Positions 5,296 to 12,244 of a DNA stretch of 15,682 nucleotides are shown here, piece by piece (within the stretch, counting starts at the first letter, position 1; each line of letters starts with the position of its first letter). A model generated the notes under the pieces. That model was given only the letters and a program-made list of their open reading frames with translations. It did not search any database and had not been told where the DNA came from. The translations under genes were made by a program, and so were the position numbers. The stretch is from the NCBI GenBank assembly GCA_000431015.1, contig HF985983.1:1-15682 (forward strand). The letters run 5' to 3'. The stretch is from Alistipes sp. CAG:514. Lineage in GTDB: Bacteria; Bacteroidota; Bacteroidia; Bacteroidales; UBA932.

Positions 5296-6708
5296 ATGAG
5301 ACTTATTCCGATCTACACCTGGACAAAAGGCATCCGGAACTTTGACCATAGAAGGAAACAGTTTTCCAAGCAGCCTTGGGCGCAGGGAGTGCTTCTGCTC
5401 TGCTGCGTGGTGGTGGCGATGCTTCTGGCCAACCTTCCATTCACCAAAGAGTTCTACCACAACGTTCTGGAGACCGACATCTCCCTAAGGTTCCAAAGCC
5501 CTGGCGGAGAGAGCATTCTGTTCCCTAACGGAATGACCGTCGAGAAGTTCATCAACGACATCCTGATGACGGTCTTCTTCTTCACTGTCGGCCTTGAGAT
5601 CAGGCGGGAGATGAAGAACGGAGAACTGTCCAGTGTGAAGAAAGCGATGATGCCGGTGATCGCCGCGTTCGGTGGCGTCGTGGCTCCGGCCTTGATCTTC
5701 GCAGCCGTCAACCACGGTTCCGCCGCCGCTTCAGGTTGGGGAATCCCTACCGCCACGGACATCGCCTTCGCGGTCGGCATCCTGTCCATTCTGGGCGACC
5801 GTGTGCCGGTGTCGCTGAAAGTGTTCCTGACGGCGCTCGCCATCGCCGACGACTTGATAGCCATTCTTGTCGTGGCCTTGTTCTACGGCGGCACCATCAA
5901 CTTCGGACTGCTGGGCATCGCATTTGTACTGATAGCAGGAGTGCTGCTGATGAACAAGTTAGGCGAGAAGCGCGGCTGGTTCTACCTTGTCCCGGCCATC
6001 GCGATCTGGTCGTTGTTCTACTATGCCGGCATCCATTCCACGATGTCCGGTGTCGTGATGGCGTTCCTTGTGCCGATGACCCCGAGATTCAGCGAGGCCT
6101 ACTTCAACAGAAAGCGCCGCCAGTACATCCGAAGGCTCAATGAATATAACAGCATAGAATCCACCTCCTCCGAGTTCCCTAATGGCCCGCAGAGGCATTG
6201 CCTGAGACGCCTGTCGGCCATCTCAAGGGACTCAATGGGCATGAGCTACCGCCTTGAGCACGCCCTCGGCCCTTGGGTAAACTTCCTGATCATGCCGATC
6301 TTCGCACTTGCCAACGCCGGTGTTGAGATTCCTGACGTGTCCTACTTCAACGTGTTCCATTTCGATCAGGCTCTTGGCAGCGTGAGCATGGGAATATTCC
6401 TTGGCCTCGTCCTCGGAAAGCCGCTCGGCATCTCTCTCGCCAGCTTCATCGCCGTCAAGCTTCGCTTCGGCGAGATGCCTGCCAAAGCCACTTGGACGAT
6501 GCTGATCGCCGTGGCCTGTCTCGGTGGTATCGGCTTCACGATGTCGATCTTCGTGGACACCCTCTCATTCAGTGACCAGACTCCTGAGGTCATGGCCCGA
6601 CTGCGTGACATGGGTAAGGTCGCCGTGCTGATGGGATCCCTGTTCGCAGGCATCCTGGGCAGCGTCCTTATCAATGTTGTCCATGCGATCCAATCCCGCA
6701 AGTCATAG
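5296..6708 (+). CDS. nhaA: Na+/H+ antiporter NhaA
   Basis: 470 aa inner-membrane antiporter that expels Na+ in exchange for protons. The ion-binding residues are in place: Asp155 in PTATDIAFAVG (151-161, equivalent to E. coli Asp133) and the Asp185-Asp186 pair in LAIADDL (181-187, equivalent to Asp163-Asp164). FFFTVGLEIRREM (about 94-106) and HSTMSGVVMAFLVPM are also family signatures. About ten to twelve hydrophobic segments are evident. A charged loop of about 55 residues (FSEAYFNRKRRQYIRR... to SYRLEHALGPWV), absent from E. coli NhaA, precedes the C-terminal half; long loops here are common in related phyla. The N-terminal about 25 residues are basic and cytoplasmic. It lies 67 nt after ahcY and 34 nt before an ABC transporter gene and may be cotranscribed with either. 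Confidence 0.95.
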   Translation: MRLIPIYTWTKGIRNFDHRRKQFSKQPWAQGVLLLCCVVVAMLLANLPFTKEFYHNVLETDISLRFQSPGGESILFPNGMTVEKFINDILMTVFFFTVGLEIRREMKNGELSSVKKAMMPVIAAFGGVVAPALIFAAVNHGSAAASGWGIPTATDIAFAVGILSILGDRVPVSLKVFLTALAIADDLIAILVVALFYGGTINFGLLGIAFVLIAGVLLMNKLGEKRGWFYLVPAIAIWSLFYYAGIHSTMSGVVMAFLVPMTPRFSEAYFNRKRRQYIRRLNEYNSIESTSSEFPNGPQRHCLRRLSAISRDSMGMSYRLEHALGPWVNFLIMPIFALANAGVEIPDVSYFNVFHFDQALGSVSMGIFLGLVLGKPLGISLASFIAVKLRFGEMPAKATWTMLIAVACLGGIGFTMSIFVDTLSFSDQTPEVMARLRDMGKVAVLMGSLFAGILGSVLINVVHAIQSRKS

Positions 6709-6742
6709 CGGAACCTCTTGTTGACAAACAGATCAGACAAAA

Positions 6743-8407
6743 GTGAAAAGTTTGGGAAGCTGCCTTGGGGCTCTGAAGCGGATGTCCATCCCGGCAAGGA
6801 GATGGATGTTGATCCGCATGCTTCTCGGGATCATCCGCATCGCGGCCTCCCTGTCGTTTGTCTGGATCTGCAAGGAGATCGTGGATGTCGTCACCGGCGC
6901 GTCAGAAGCCGCTCTGACCGGCAGGATAGCCTTGATGATGGGCATCATGGCCGTTCAGCTGCTTTGCAACGTCTTCTCTTCCTATTGTGAGAAATTGGGG
7001 CTGCTCAAAGTCAACAACACCCTGCGCGCCGAATTGTTCTCAAAGGTCATTTCAAGTGAATGGACAGGTCGCGAAAGATTCAACAGCGGAGATGCGGTCA
7101 ACCGCCTGGAAGAAGACATAAGGGTTGTGACCGACTTGCTGTGCAGCCATATTCCCGGATCAATTGTGACGGTGTGCCAACTTGCCGCCGCGTCAGTCTA
7201 CATGCTGATGATGGCACCCGGCCTGCTGTGGGTACTGGTGTTCCTGATGGTGCTGGCCGTAATAGGCTCAAGGCTTTTCTTCTTCAAACTCAGGTCTTTG
7301 ACATCCGACATCCGAGCATTGGACAGTGATGTGCAGCAATTGATTCAGGAGAATCTCCAGAACCGTGTGATAGCTTTGACCCTGATAGGTGTCACAAGGG
7401 TTGTCGGCGCTTTGGACACTCTTCAGAACCGCTTGAAAGACAAGACTGTACGTCGGCTCAACTACAATGCCGTGGCCCGCGGGTTCATGTCGCTTGGATT
7501 CATGGGAGGCTATGCGGCGGCGTTCCTGTGGGGAGCCTTGGGCATCAAGAACGGGACTGTCAGTTTCGGTATGATGACAGCCTTTCTCCAGTTGGTCGGT
7601 CAGGTTCAGAGACCGGTGGCCGATCTCGCCAGGGAATTGCCGGCGTTCATCCATGCGTTGACTTCCATCGAGAGGCTGATGGAACTGGAGAGCCTTCCGG
7701 CTGAAACGGATGGTCCGAAATGGATGGCGCGCGGAGCGGCGGGAGTCAGATTTGAAGGAGTGAGCTTTGAATATCCCGGCTCACACGGCACCCGCGTCCT
7801 GGACGCTTTCTCCTATGATTTCCGGCCTGGAACCCTTACCGTCGTGGCAGGTCCCACAGGAGTCGGGAAGAGTACACTCATTCGTCTCATGCTCGGACTA
7901 TTGAAGCCTGACCGCGGGACAGTGACAGTCTACGATGCCGGTTCCTCCTGCGCGGCAGGAAAGCCGGCGCGCGGCAATTTCCGCTATGTGCCTCAGGGTA
8001 ACTCCTTGATGAGCGGCACCATACGGGACAACCTCCTGCTTGCTGACGCCTCTGCTTCGGAGGAGGGGATGCGTTCCGCCCTGCACACCGCCGTGGCTGA
8101 TTTTGTGTTTGATCTTCCGGACGGTCTGGACACTGTCTGCGGGGAAGCCGGTGGAGGCCTGAGCGAGGGACAGTGCCAGCGCATAGCCATCGCCAGAGCA
8201 CTGCTGCACCGTGGCGGGATCTTGCTTCTGGACGAGTCCACCTCATCCCTGGATCCCGAGACCGAGACAAGGCTTCTCGCCAATCTTCGCTCCTATGTCC
8301 GGAACGCACTAGCCTCCGCTGACAACCCGCAGGCCATCACCGTGGTCTTCATCTCCCATCGCGAGGCCGTGATGGCCTCCGCCGATGAGCTTTTGCGTCT
8401 GGAATAA
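6743..8407 (+). CDS. ABC transporter, fused membrane and ATPase domains (exporter half-transporter)
   Basis: 554 aa from a GTG start at 6743, 34 nt after nhaA; the next ATG (residue 14, MSIPARRW) is an alternative start. Residues about 20-315 are a type I exporter membrane domain with six likely helices (25-50, 60-85, 135-155, 160-180, 245-265, 270-290). The nucleotide-binding domain has Walker A GPTGVGKST (370-378), Q-loop Gln418, ABC signature LSEGQ (473-477), Walker B ILLLDE (493-498) with D-loop SSLD, and H-loop His539 (ISHR). All ATPase residues are intact. It should act as a homodimer in the inner membrane. The substrate (lipid, peptide or drug) cannot be told from sequence. No peptidase C39 domain or partner subunit is adjacent. 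The gene is followed by a convergent gene. Confidence 0.93.
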   Translation: MKSLGSCLGALKRMSIPARRWMLIRMLLGIIRIAASLSFVWICKEIVDVVTGASEAALTGRIALMMGIMAVQLLCNVFSSYCEKLGLLKVNNTLRAELFSKVISSEWTGRERFNSGDAVNRLEEDIRVVTDLLCSHIPGSIVTVCQLAAASVYMLMMAPGLLWVLVFLMVLAVIGSRLFFFKLRSLTSDIRALDSDVQQLIQENLQNRVIALTLIGVTRVVGALDTLQNRLKDKTVRRLNYNAVARGFMSLGFMGGYAAAFLWGALGIKNGTVSFGMMTAFLQLVGQVQRPVADLARELPAFIHALTSIERLMELESLPAETDGPKWMARGAAGVRFEGVSFEYPGSHGTRVLDAFSYDFRPGTLTVVAGPTGVGKSTLIRLMLGLLKPDRGTVTVYDAGSSCAAGKPARGNFRYVPQGNSLMSGTIRDNLLLADASASEEGMRSALHTAVADFVFDLPDGLDTVCGEAGGGLSEGQCQRIAIARALLHRGGILLLDESTSSLDPETETRLLANLRSYVRNALASADNPQAITVVFISHREAVMASADELLRLE

Positions 8408-8419
8408 GATTCCTCTACT

Positions 8420-8446
8420 AAAAAAAACAACCTCTAAGGCCTTAGA
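8420..8446 (-). terminator. Terminator at the end of the mini-Enzyme I gene
   Basis: A perfect 14-bp palindrome, TCTAAGGCCTTAGA (8433-8446), overlaps the stop codon of the leftward gene and is followed on the minus strand by GGTTG and a run of eight T (8420-8427). A fully palindromic stem must open a GGCC loop, leaving five base pairs, so the terminator is short but well placed between convergent genes. Confidence 0.5.
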
Positions 8447-8855
8447 AATACGTCGAATACGGAAGGTTGAGGCTGAGCTGGGCATCGGCTTCGGAACGGG
8501 CCTTCTCGTAGGCGATGACGGTGTCGAGATCAGGATTGACCATCACGTCAAGGTTCCAGATCAGGAGGCGGTCACCGGTCACGACCTCCTGAACGAAGCC
8601 GGCCAGACCGACGATGGCGGGGATACCGATTCCCTTGGCCAACACACAAACCTGACCGTCGGCATCCTCCTCGCAGACGGCAAGCCCGACGACATTTCGG
8701 AAATCTATCAGTGTGGAGTCTGACAGCGACAACCGCTCGGCGACAAGGACGCTGCCGGGCGGTATGTCCTCGAACGGATTCCTCTGCCCGCAGTCTCTGA
8801 CCACGAACGCACGGCCTTTCGCAAAGCCTCGGACACCCGTTCCACGTACTGTCAT
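8442..8855 (-). CDS. Degenerate mini Enzyme I-like phosphohistidine swivelling-domain protein (137 aa)
   Basis: The whole protein aligns by eye to two separated parts of PTS Enzyme I (PtsI). Residues 4-19 (RGTGVRGFAKGRAFVV) resemble the Enzyme I N-terminus (GIAASPGIAFGKAFV). Residues 30-125 resemble the swivelling domain: PPGSVLVAERLSLSDSTLID, NVVGLAVCEE, then LAKGIGIPAIVG (72-83) and GDRLLIWNLDVMVNPDLDTV (94-113). The alpha-helical HPr-binding domain between them and the C-terminal PEP-binding barrel are both missing. The Gly-Gly-x-(T)-Ser-His loop is gone and the phosphorylated His (His189 in E. coli) aligns with Gln68. It therefore cannot carry a phosphate the usual way. It starts 7 nt after the G1P dehydrogenase stop, so the two are almost certainly cotranscribed and perhaps translationally coupled. 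A role as binding or regulatory partner is inference. Codon use and reading frame look intact, so it is not simply a decaying fragment. Confidence 0.75.
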   Translation of the reverse strand: MTVRGTGVRGFAKGRAFVVRDCGQRNPFEDIPPGSVLVAERLSLSDSTLIDFRNVVGLAVCEEDADGQVCVLAKGIGIPAIVGLAGFVQEVVTGDRLLIWNLDVMVNPDLDTVIAYEKARSEADAQLSLNLPYSTYF

Positions 8856-8862
8856 AAGTAAC

Positions 8863-10308
8863 CTATCTCATTACTTCCTTCGTCAGATCCCATGCGGCTC
8901 CGGGAGCGAAAACAGCATCAACCAGCTGATCATAGAACATTCCCCTCTTGGCGAGATCCAGCACATTGAAGCGGAAACGCATCAACTGTACCTTCGGGAA
9001 CATATTCCTAAGCATCCCGCGGGTCACGCCGATCATCGACGGATCGTACGGCGCTCCGGCCTTCCTCAGCAGATCCTGCATCCTGGAGAATGAATATACC
9101 TGCCCCTGAAGCTTCTTCTTGAACTCCGGCCAGTTCTCCTTGATCCTCGTCAGCTGGACGCGGACGGTCTCGGCGTCGTCATATTTCTTGGTGATCTCGG
9201 TGTAGCCAAGCTCCGGCGCAGGGAAATCCTTGAAGATTTCAAGCGCCCTCTTCTGCTCCTGCTCAAGCGTAGGCCATGCCTTCACGCAGGCGTCCACATC
9301 GATCTTCGTCAGATCCATCTTGAACAGTTCGTCGAACACGGCGCACATTGTCAGCGTGCCGATCGCAACCTGGGCTCCGTGCGACTGGAGCCTGCCGTTG
9401 AAGCGGTGGTGGGTCATGTCAAGAATATGGCTGAAAAGGTGGTCGCAGCAGGAAGCCGGGCGGCTGGACTGCGCGGCCTGCATGGCTATACCGCTGAGTG
9501 TCAAGCCCTCGAACAAATCCGCCACAGCCTTCTTGTCGCCTCTTGCCACGCCATCTGGATCGGCCAGCAGATCATCCAGGCAATCCTGAAGAACATGCCA
9601 GGCATCCGGCTTGATCGGCTCAGTACCCATAAGGTCGGCGATCATCCACTCGGCTCCGGCGGGAACCTTGGCGGCCAGATCAGCGTACCCCGCGGCAGTC
9701 ATGGCCTTCGGGGCGGAGGCGATCACGTCGACGTCGGCGATGATGACCTTGGGAGCCGGGCAGGAGAATGTCTGCTTGGAGTTGTGATAGGAAATCGATG
9801 CGCCAAACGACGAGAAACCGTCCACGGAAGCCGCCGTCGGCAATGTCAGATAAGACTGGCCGTAGTGGTGCGAGGCAAGTTTGCAGAGGTCGTTGATGAC
9901 TCCTGAACCCACGGAGATGGTGACATATTCAGCCTCGGAAGACGGTCTGAACGCCTTCTCCGCATCCGGTTCCACATATTCAGGGTCATTCTCGATGGCC
10001 TTGGCGGCAGAGAAATCGCCCGCAATGATGTGGTCAACCATGTCTACATACCTCCAGTCCGCGTGGAATTCCTTCCTCTCGATGACATATTTCTCTGTGT
10101 GGACTCCGGCGGTCACAAACATTTCGTACACCTTCTGGCCAAGAACCTTCCAAGTGTTAAGGTCTGCCACCACAACGGCGGCCTTGCTTTCAGGGAACCA
10201 TTTCTTGAACTCCTCAGGAGCCTGTGAGCTGACTCCGCAGCCCATCTCAAACACCTTCGTGTCGGTGGCGACAGTCAAGGCCTTGGCAATTCTTTCTTTT
10301 GAATCCAT
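8863..10308 (-). CDS. Glycerol-1-phosphate dehydrogenase, AraM/EgsA family
   Basis: 481 aa from the ATG at 10308 (MDSKERIAKAL); the frame continues 14 codons upstream but that part runs through AT-rich promoter sequence. The family reduces dihydroxyacetone phosphate to sn-glycerol-1-phosphate with NAD(P)H and a divalent metal; Bacillus AraM and archaeal EgsA are members. Visible motifs are the dinucleotide-binding GSGVINDLCKLASHHYG (134-150), LPTAASVDGFSSFGASI (156-172) with metal ligand Asp163, KQTFSCPAPKVIIADVDVIASAP (178-200), AGYADL, PAGAEW, and the later metal histidines in CDHLFSH (His290) and SHGAQVAIGTL (His310). It is longer than Bacillus AraM (about 394 aa), with the extra length mainly in the charged C-terminal region (about 340-481). 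It precedes the mini-Enzyme I gene and is divergent from the fucosidase gene. Substrate preference cannot be fixed from sequence. Confidence 0.88.
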   Translation of the reverse strand: MDSKERIAKALTVATDTKVFEMGCGVSSQAPEEFKKWFPESKAAVVVADLNTWKVLGQKVYEMFVTAGVHTEKYVIERKEFHADWRYVDMVDHIIAGDFSAAKAIENDPEYVEPDAEKAFRPSSEAEYVTISVGSGVINDLCKLASHHYGQSYLTLPTAASVDGFSSFGASISYHNSKQTFSCPAPKVIIADVDVIASAPKAMTAAGYADLAAKVPAGAEWMIADLMGTEPIKPDAWHVLQDCLDDLLADPDGVARGDKKAVADLFEGLTLSGIAMQAAQSSRPASCCDHLFSHILDMTHHRFNGRLQSHGAQVAIGTLTMCAVFDELFKMDLTKIDVDACVKAWPTLEQEQKRALEIFKDFPAPELGYTEITKKYDDAETVRVQLTRIKENWPEFKKKLQGQVYSFSRMQDLLRKAGAPYDPSMIGVTRGMLRNMFPKVQLMRFRFNVLDLAKRGMFYDQLVDAVFAPGAAWDLTKEVMR

Positions 10309-10407
10309 TATCAATGTTCTTTTAAGTAATTCTAAAATAATTCGCGGCAAAGGATAATCTCTTTTGTCGGCATAAAGTTACAAAAAATCTTTCGTAACTT
10401 AGCGACT
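10309..10407. promoter_or_regulatory. Divergent control region of the G1P dehydrogenase and fucosidase genes
   Basis: This 99-bp AT-rich region must hold both promoters. For the rightward fucosidase gene, TAACTTAG (10395-10402) resembles the TAnnTTTG box with one mismatch but ends only 5 nt before the ATG, implying an almost leaderless message or an incorrect box. On the minus strand TATCCTTTG (about 10349-10357) is a -7 box with one extra base. Neither has a well-spaced -33 TTTG. Confidence 0.35.
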
Positions 10408-11805
10408 ATGAAAAAGTACATCTCAACCCTATTGGCCCTGCTGGCCGTCCCGATGATGATGGCGGCGCAGGAAAAAAGCCTCCACCAACTCCAGCAGGAG
10501 TTCGTGGACCTGAGGCTCGGAATGTTCGTTCACTTCGGCCTCCCGACCTACCAGACAGCCGACTGGACCGATCCCGACCTCAGCCCCGAAGTGTTCAATC
10601 CGATCAAACTGGACACCGACCAATGGGTCAAGGCCGCCCAAAGCGCAGGGATGAAATTCATCTGCGTCTCCGTCAAGCACCACAGCGGCTTCTGCATGTG
10701 GGACACCAAGACCACGGACTACAGCGTGATGAGTTCCCCTCTGCACCGGGATGTCCTGCGGGAACTGGTCAATTCCGTCCGGAAGGCCGGAATGCAGATA
10801 ATGTTCCACTTCTCGATCCTTGACACCCATCACCGCATCCGCCCGACCCTGCCGTACACTCCGGAGAAGATCAACCTTCTCAAAAGCCAGGTCCGCGAGC
10901 TTCTGACTGAATATGGTCCCGTCAACACCATAATGTTCGACGGGTGGGATGCCCCTTGGGGCAGGATTTCATATTCAGATGTCTCATTTCCAGAGTTTTA
11001 TCACCTCATCAAGAGCATCCAGCCGAACTGCCTGGTGATGGATCTGAACGGGGCGAAATACCCTTCCGAGGCTCTGTTCTACTCCGACATCCGCTGCTAC
11101 GAGCAGGGCGCCGGCCAGAAGATCTCCCCGGAGACCAACCAGCTCCCGGCGATGGCCTGCTACCCTTTGCAGAAGACCTGGTTCTGGAAGACCGAGTTCC
11201 CGGGCTCGCCCCTGAAGGATGTTGACAAGATCGTGGCCGAGAACATCATCCCGTACAACAACGCCTACTGCACCTACATCCTGAACTCCGCCCCGAACCG
11301 CGACGGCCTGATGGATCAGAACTGCATCGATGCCCTGAAACGCATCGGCAAGATCTGGAAGAACACCGGCCACATCGTGGATGTCGCCGAGACAATGGAG
11401 CCGATCACCGACATCAACATCGCCATCGGCAAACCGTGCGACTCCTCATGGTCCGACGACATGGACATCATGGATTTCGCCAACGACGACGACTTCCGCA
11501 CCTGCTGGGTCTCCAGCCCCGAAGTCAAGGAACCGTTCTGGAAAGTAGAGCTCGACCCAGGCTCCCTCATCAATATGGTCGTGATGACCGAACCAAAGCC
11601 CTGCGTGATGCAGGAATATGTCATTGAATATCTCCACAAAGGTTCCTGGCATCCGGTCTTCAACGGGACCGCACCGACTCAAAGCCGCGTGAAGGTACAC
11701 CGTTTCGACAAAGTCTACGCCGACGCCGTCCGCGTCCGTTTCACCAAATGGACCGGTCTCCTCTCCCTCGCCGAGTTCGGAGTCTACACCCCGTACGGGC
11801 AGTAA
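10408..11805 (+). CDS. Secreted alpha-L-fucosidase (GH29) with C-terminal F5/8C-type domain
   Basis: 465 aa. Residues 1-20 form a signal peptide (MKKYISTLLALLAVPMMMAA, likely cleaved before QEKS), so it acts in the periplasm or outside the cell. The catalytic barrel spans about 25-335: LRLGMFVHFGLPTY (35-48), DQWVKAAQSAGMKFICVSVKHHSGFCMWD (71-99), HFSILDTHHR (134-143), and NTIMFDGWDAPWG (173-185), where Asp178 is the likely nucleophile. Residues about 340-465 (IGKPCDSSW..., FWKVELDPGSLINMVVM, ..VYADAVRVRFT, LAEFGVY) look like a galactose-binding, discoidin-type module. GH29 enzymes release L-fucose from glycans such as mucin, milk oligosaccharides or plant xyloglucan. No lipobox is seen. There is no SusC/SusD pair or other glycosidase here, so it is not in a visible polysaccharide utilisation locus. 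Confidence 0.93.
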   Translation: MKKYISTLLALLAVPMMMAAQEKSLHQLQQEFVDLRLGMFVHFGLPTYQTADWTDPDLSPEVFNPIKLDTDQWVKAAQSAGMKFICVSVKHHSGFCMWDTKTTDYSVMSSPLHRDVLRELVNSVRKAGMQIMFHFSILDTHHRIRPTLPYTPEKINLLKSQVRELLTEYGPVNTIMFDGWDAPWGRISYSDVSFPEFYHLIKSIQPNCLVMDLNGAKYPSEALFYSDIRCYEQGAGQKISPETNQLPAMACYPLQKTWFWKTEFPGSPLKDVDKIVAENIIPYNNAYCTYILNSAPNRDGLMDQNCIDALKRIGKIWKNTGHIVDVAETMEPITDINIAIGKPCDSSWSDDMDIMDFANDDDFRTCWVSSPEVKEPFWKVELDPGSLINMVVMTEPKPCVMQEYVIEYLHKGSWHPVFNGTAPTQSRVKVHRFDKVYADAVRVRFTKWTGLLSLAEFGVYTPYGQ

Positions 11806-11855
11806 GGCCAGCCGCTTCGGGCAATCGCTGAGAGCGGATTTCAGTGATGACCACC

Positions 11856-11926
11856 CAGGCGTTTCGGCGCACAGGAAGAACAAGAGGCCGCTCTCGTGAG
11901 CGAAACAGGCGCTATGGCGCACGGGA
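11856..11926 (+). repeat. Imperfect direct repeat, about 21 bp, spaced 50 bp
   Basis: Copies start at 11856 and 11906; both have CAGGCG, four variable bases, then GGCGCAC. Seventeen of 21 positions agree. A hairpin, CGCTC-TCGT-GAGCG, lies between them. Confidence 0.5.
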
Positions 11927-12084
11927 GGTAACAGGAATCATAGATGACGGGAGGCTTACTAGAAGAGTTTCCTCTATAGTTATTTTTCCAGGCGTCTTTG
12001 CAAACGACTCCCAAAACCACTCCTATCCGACTTCTGATGCCAAGGAAAAACACATGGCACCCAAGAAGCTGTTTACGTGCGGAA

Positions 12085-12128
12085 AAAGCGAACTCGTGGT
12101 ACGGATTTCGGTACCACGAGTTCGCTTT
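12085..12128. terminator. Perfect 18-bp-stem hairpin, probable bidirectional terminator
   Basis: 12085-12102 is the exact reverse complement of 12111-12128 (arm AAAGCGAACTCGTGGTAC) around an 8-nt loop. The arm starts with A residues and ends with TTT, so both transcripts end in a short U tract. It lies between the convergent fucosidase and glyS genes, about 280 nt and 116 nt from their stops. A perfect 18-bp stem is longer than ordinary terminators, so processing by an RNase III-type enzyme or another role is possible. Confidence 0.7.
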
Positions 12129-12244
12129 ATTCGTTGACAGACAGGCTGTTGTCTGCCAACGCTAATGGATGCCGGTTTCGAAGGCGGAGCGGCGGCGTCA
12201 TCGGGAGACGGGCGGGCGCGGAACCGGGCATATTCAATTACACA

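Larger units (their letters stand above)
11806..12244. other. 439-bp non-coding gap between convergent fucosidase and glyS genes
   Basis: No convincing gene is present; the frames here are rich in Arg or Cys and cross the terminator hairpin. It contains an imperfect direct repeat of about 21 bp 50 bp apart (11856-11876 and 11906-11926, 17 of 21 identical, shared cores CAGGCG and GGCGCAC), a CGCTC-TCGT-GAGCG hairpin (11889-11902), the strong hairpin at 12085-12128, a smaller CAGACA/TGTCTG hairpin (12138-12155), a G-rich stretch (12178-12228) and one TGAATAT heptamer (12230-12236). An unannotated small RNA is possible but unsupported. Confidence 0.5.

Noticed and set aside
3978..8407. ahcY-nhaA-ABC transporter as one functional system
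   Set aside because: The three genes are collinear, but no shared pathway is known and the 67-nt gap before nhaA allows a separate promoter; collinearity alone is weak evidence.
8442..8855. Simple pseudogene of ptsI
   Set aside because: The frame is intact, starts 7 nt after the upstream gene, has a terminator at its stop, and joins two domain parts cleanly, which random decay would rarely produce.
11844..12137. 97-codon plus-strand frame and the overlapping minus-strand Cys-rich frame
   Set aside because: Both are low in protein-like character, contain the imperfect direct repeat, and cross or abut the strong hairpin.
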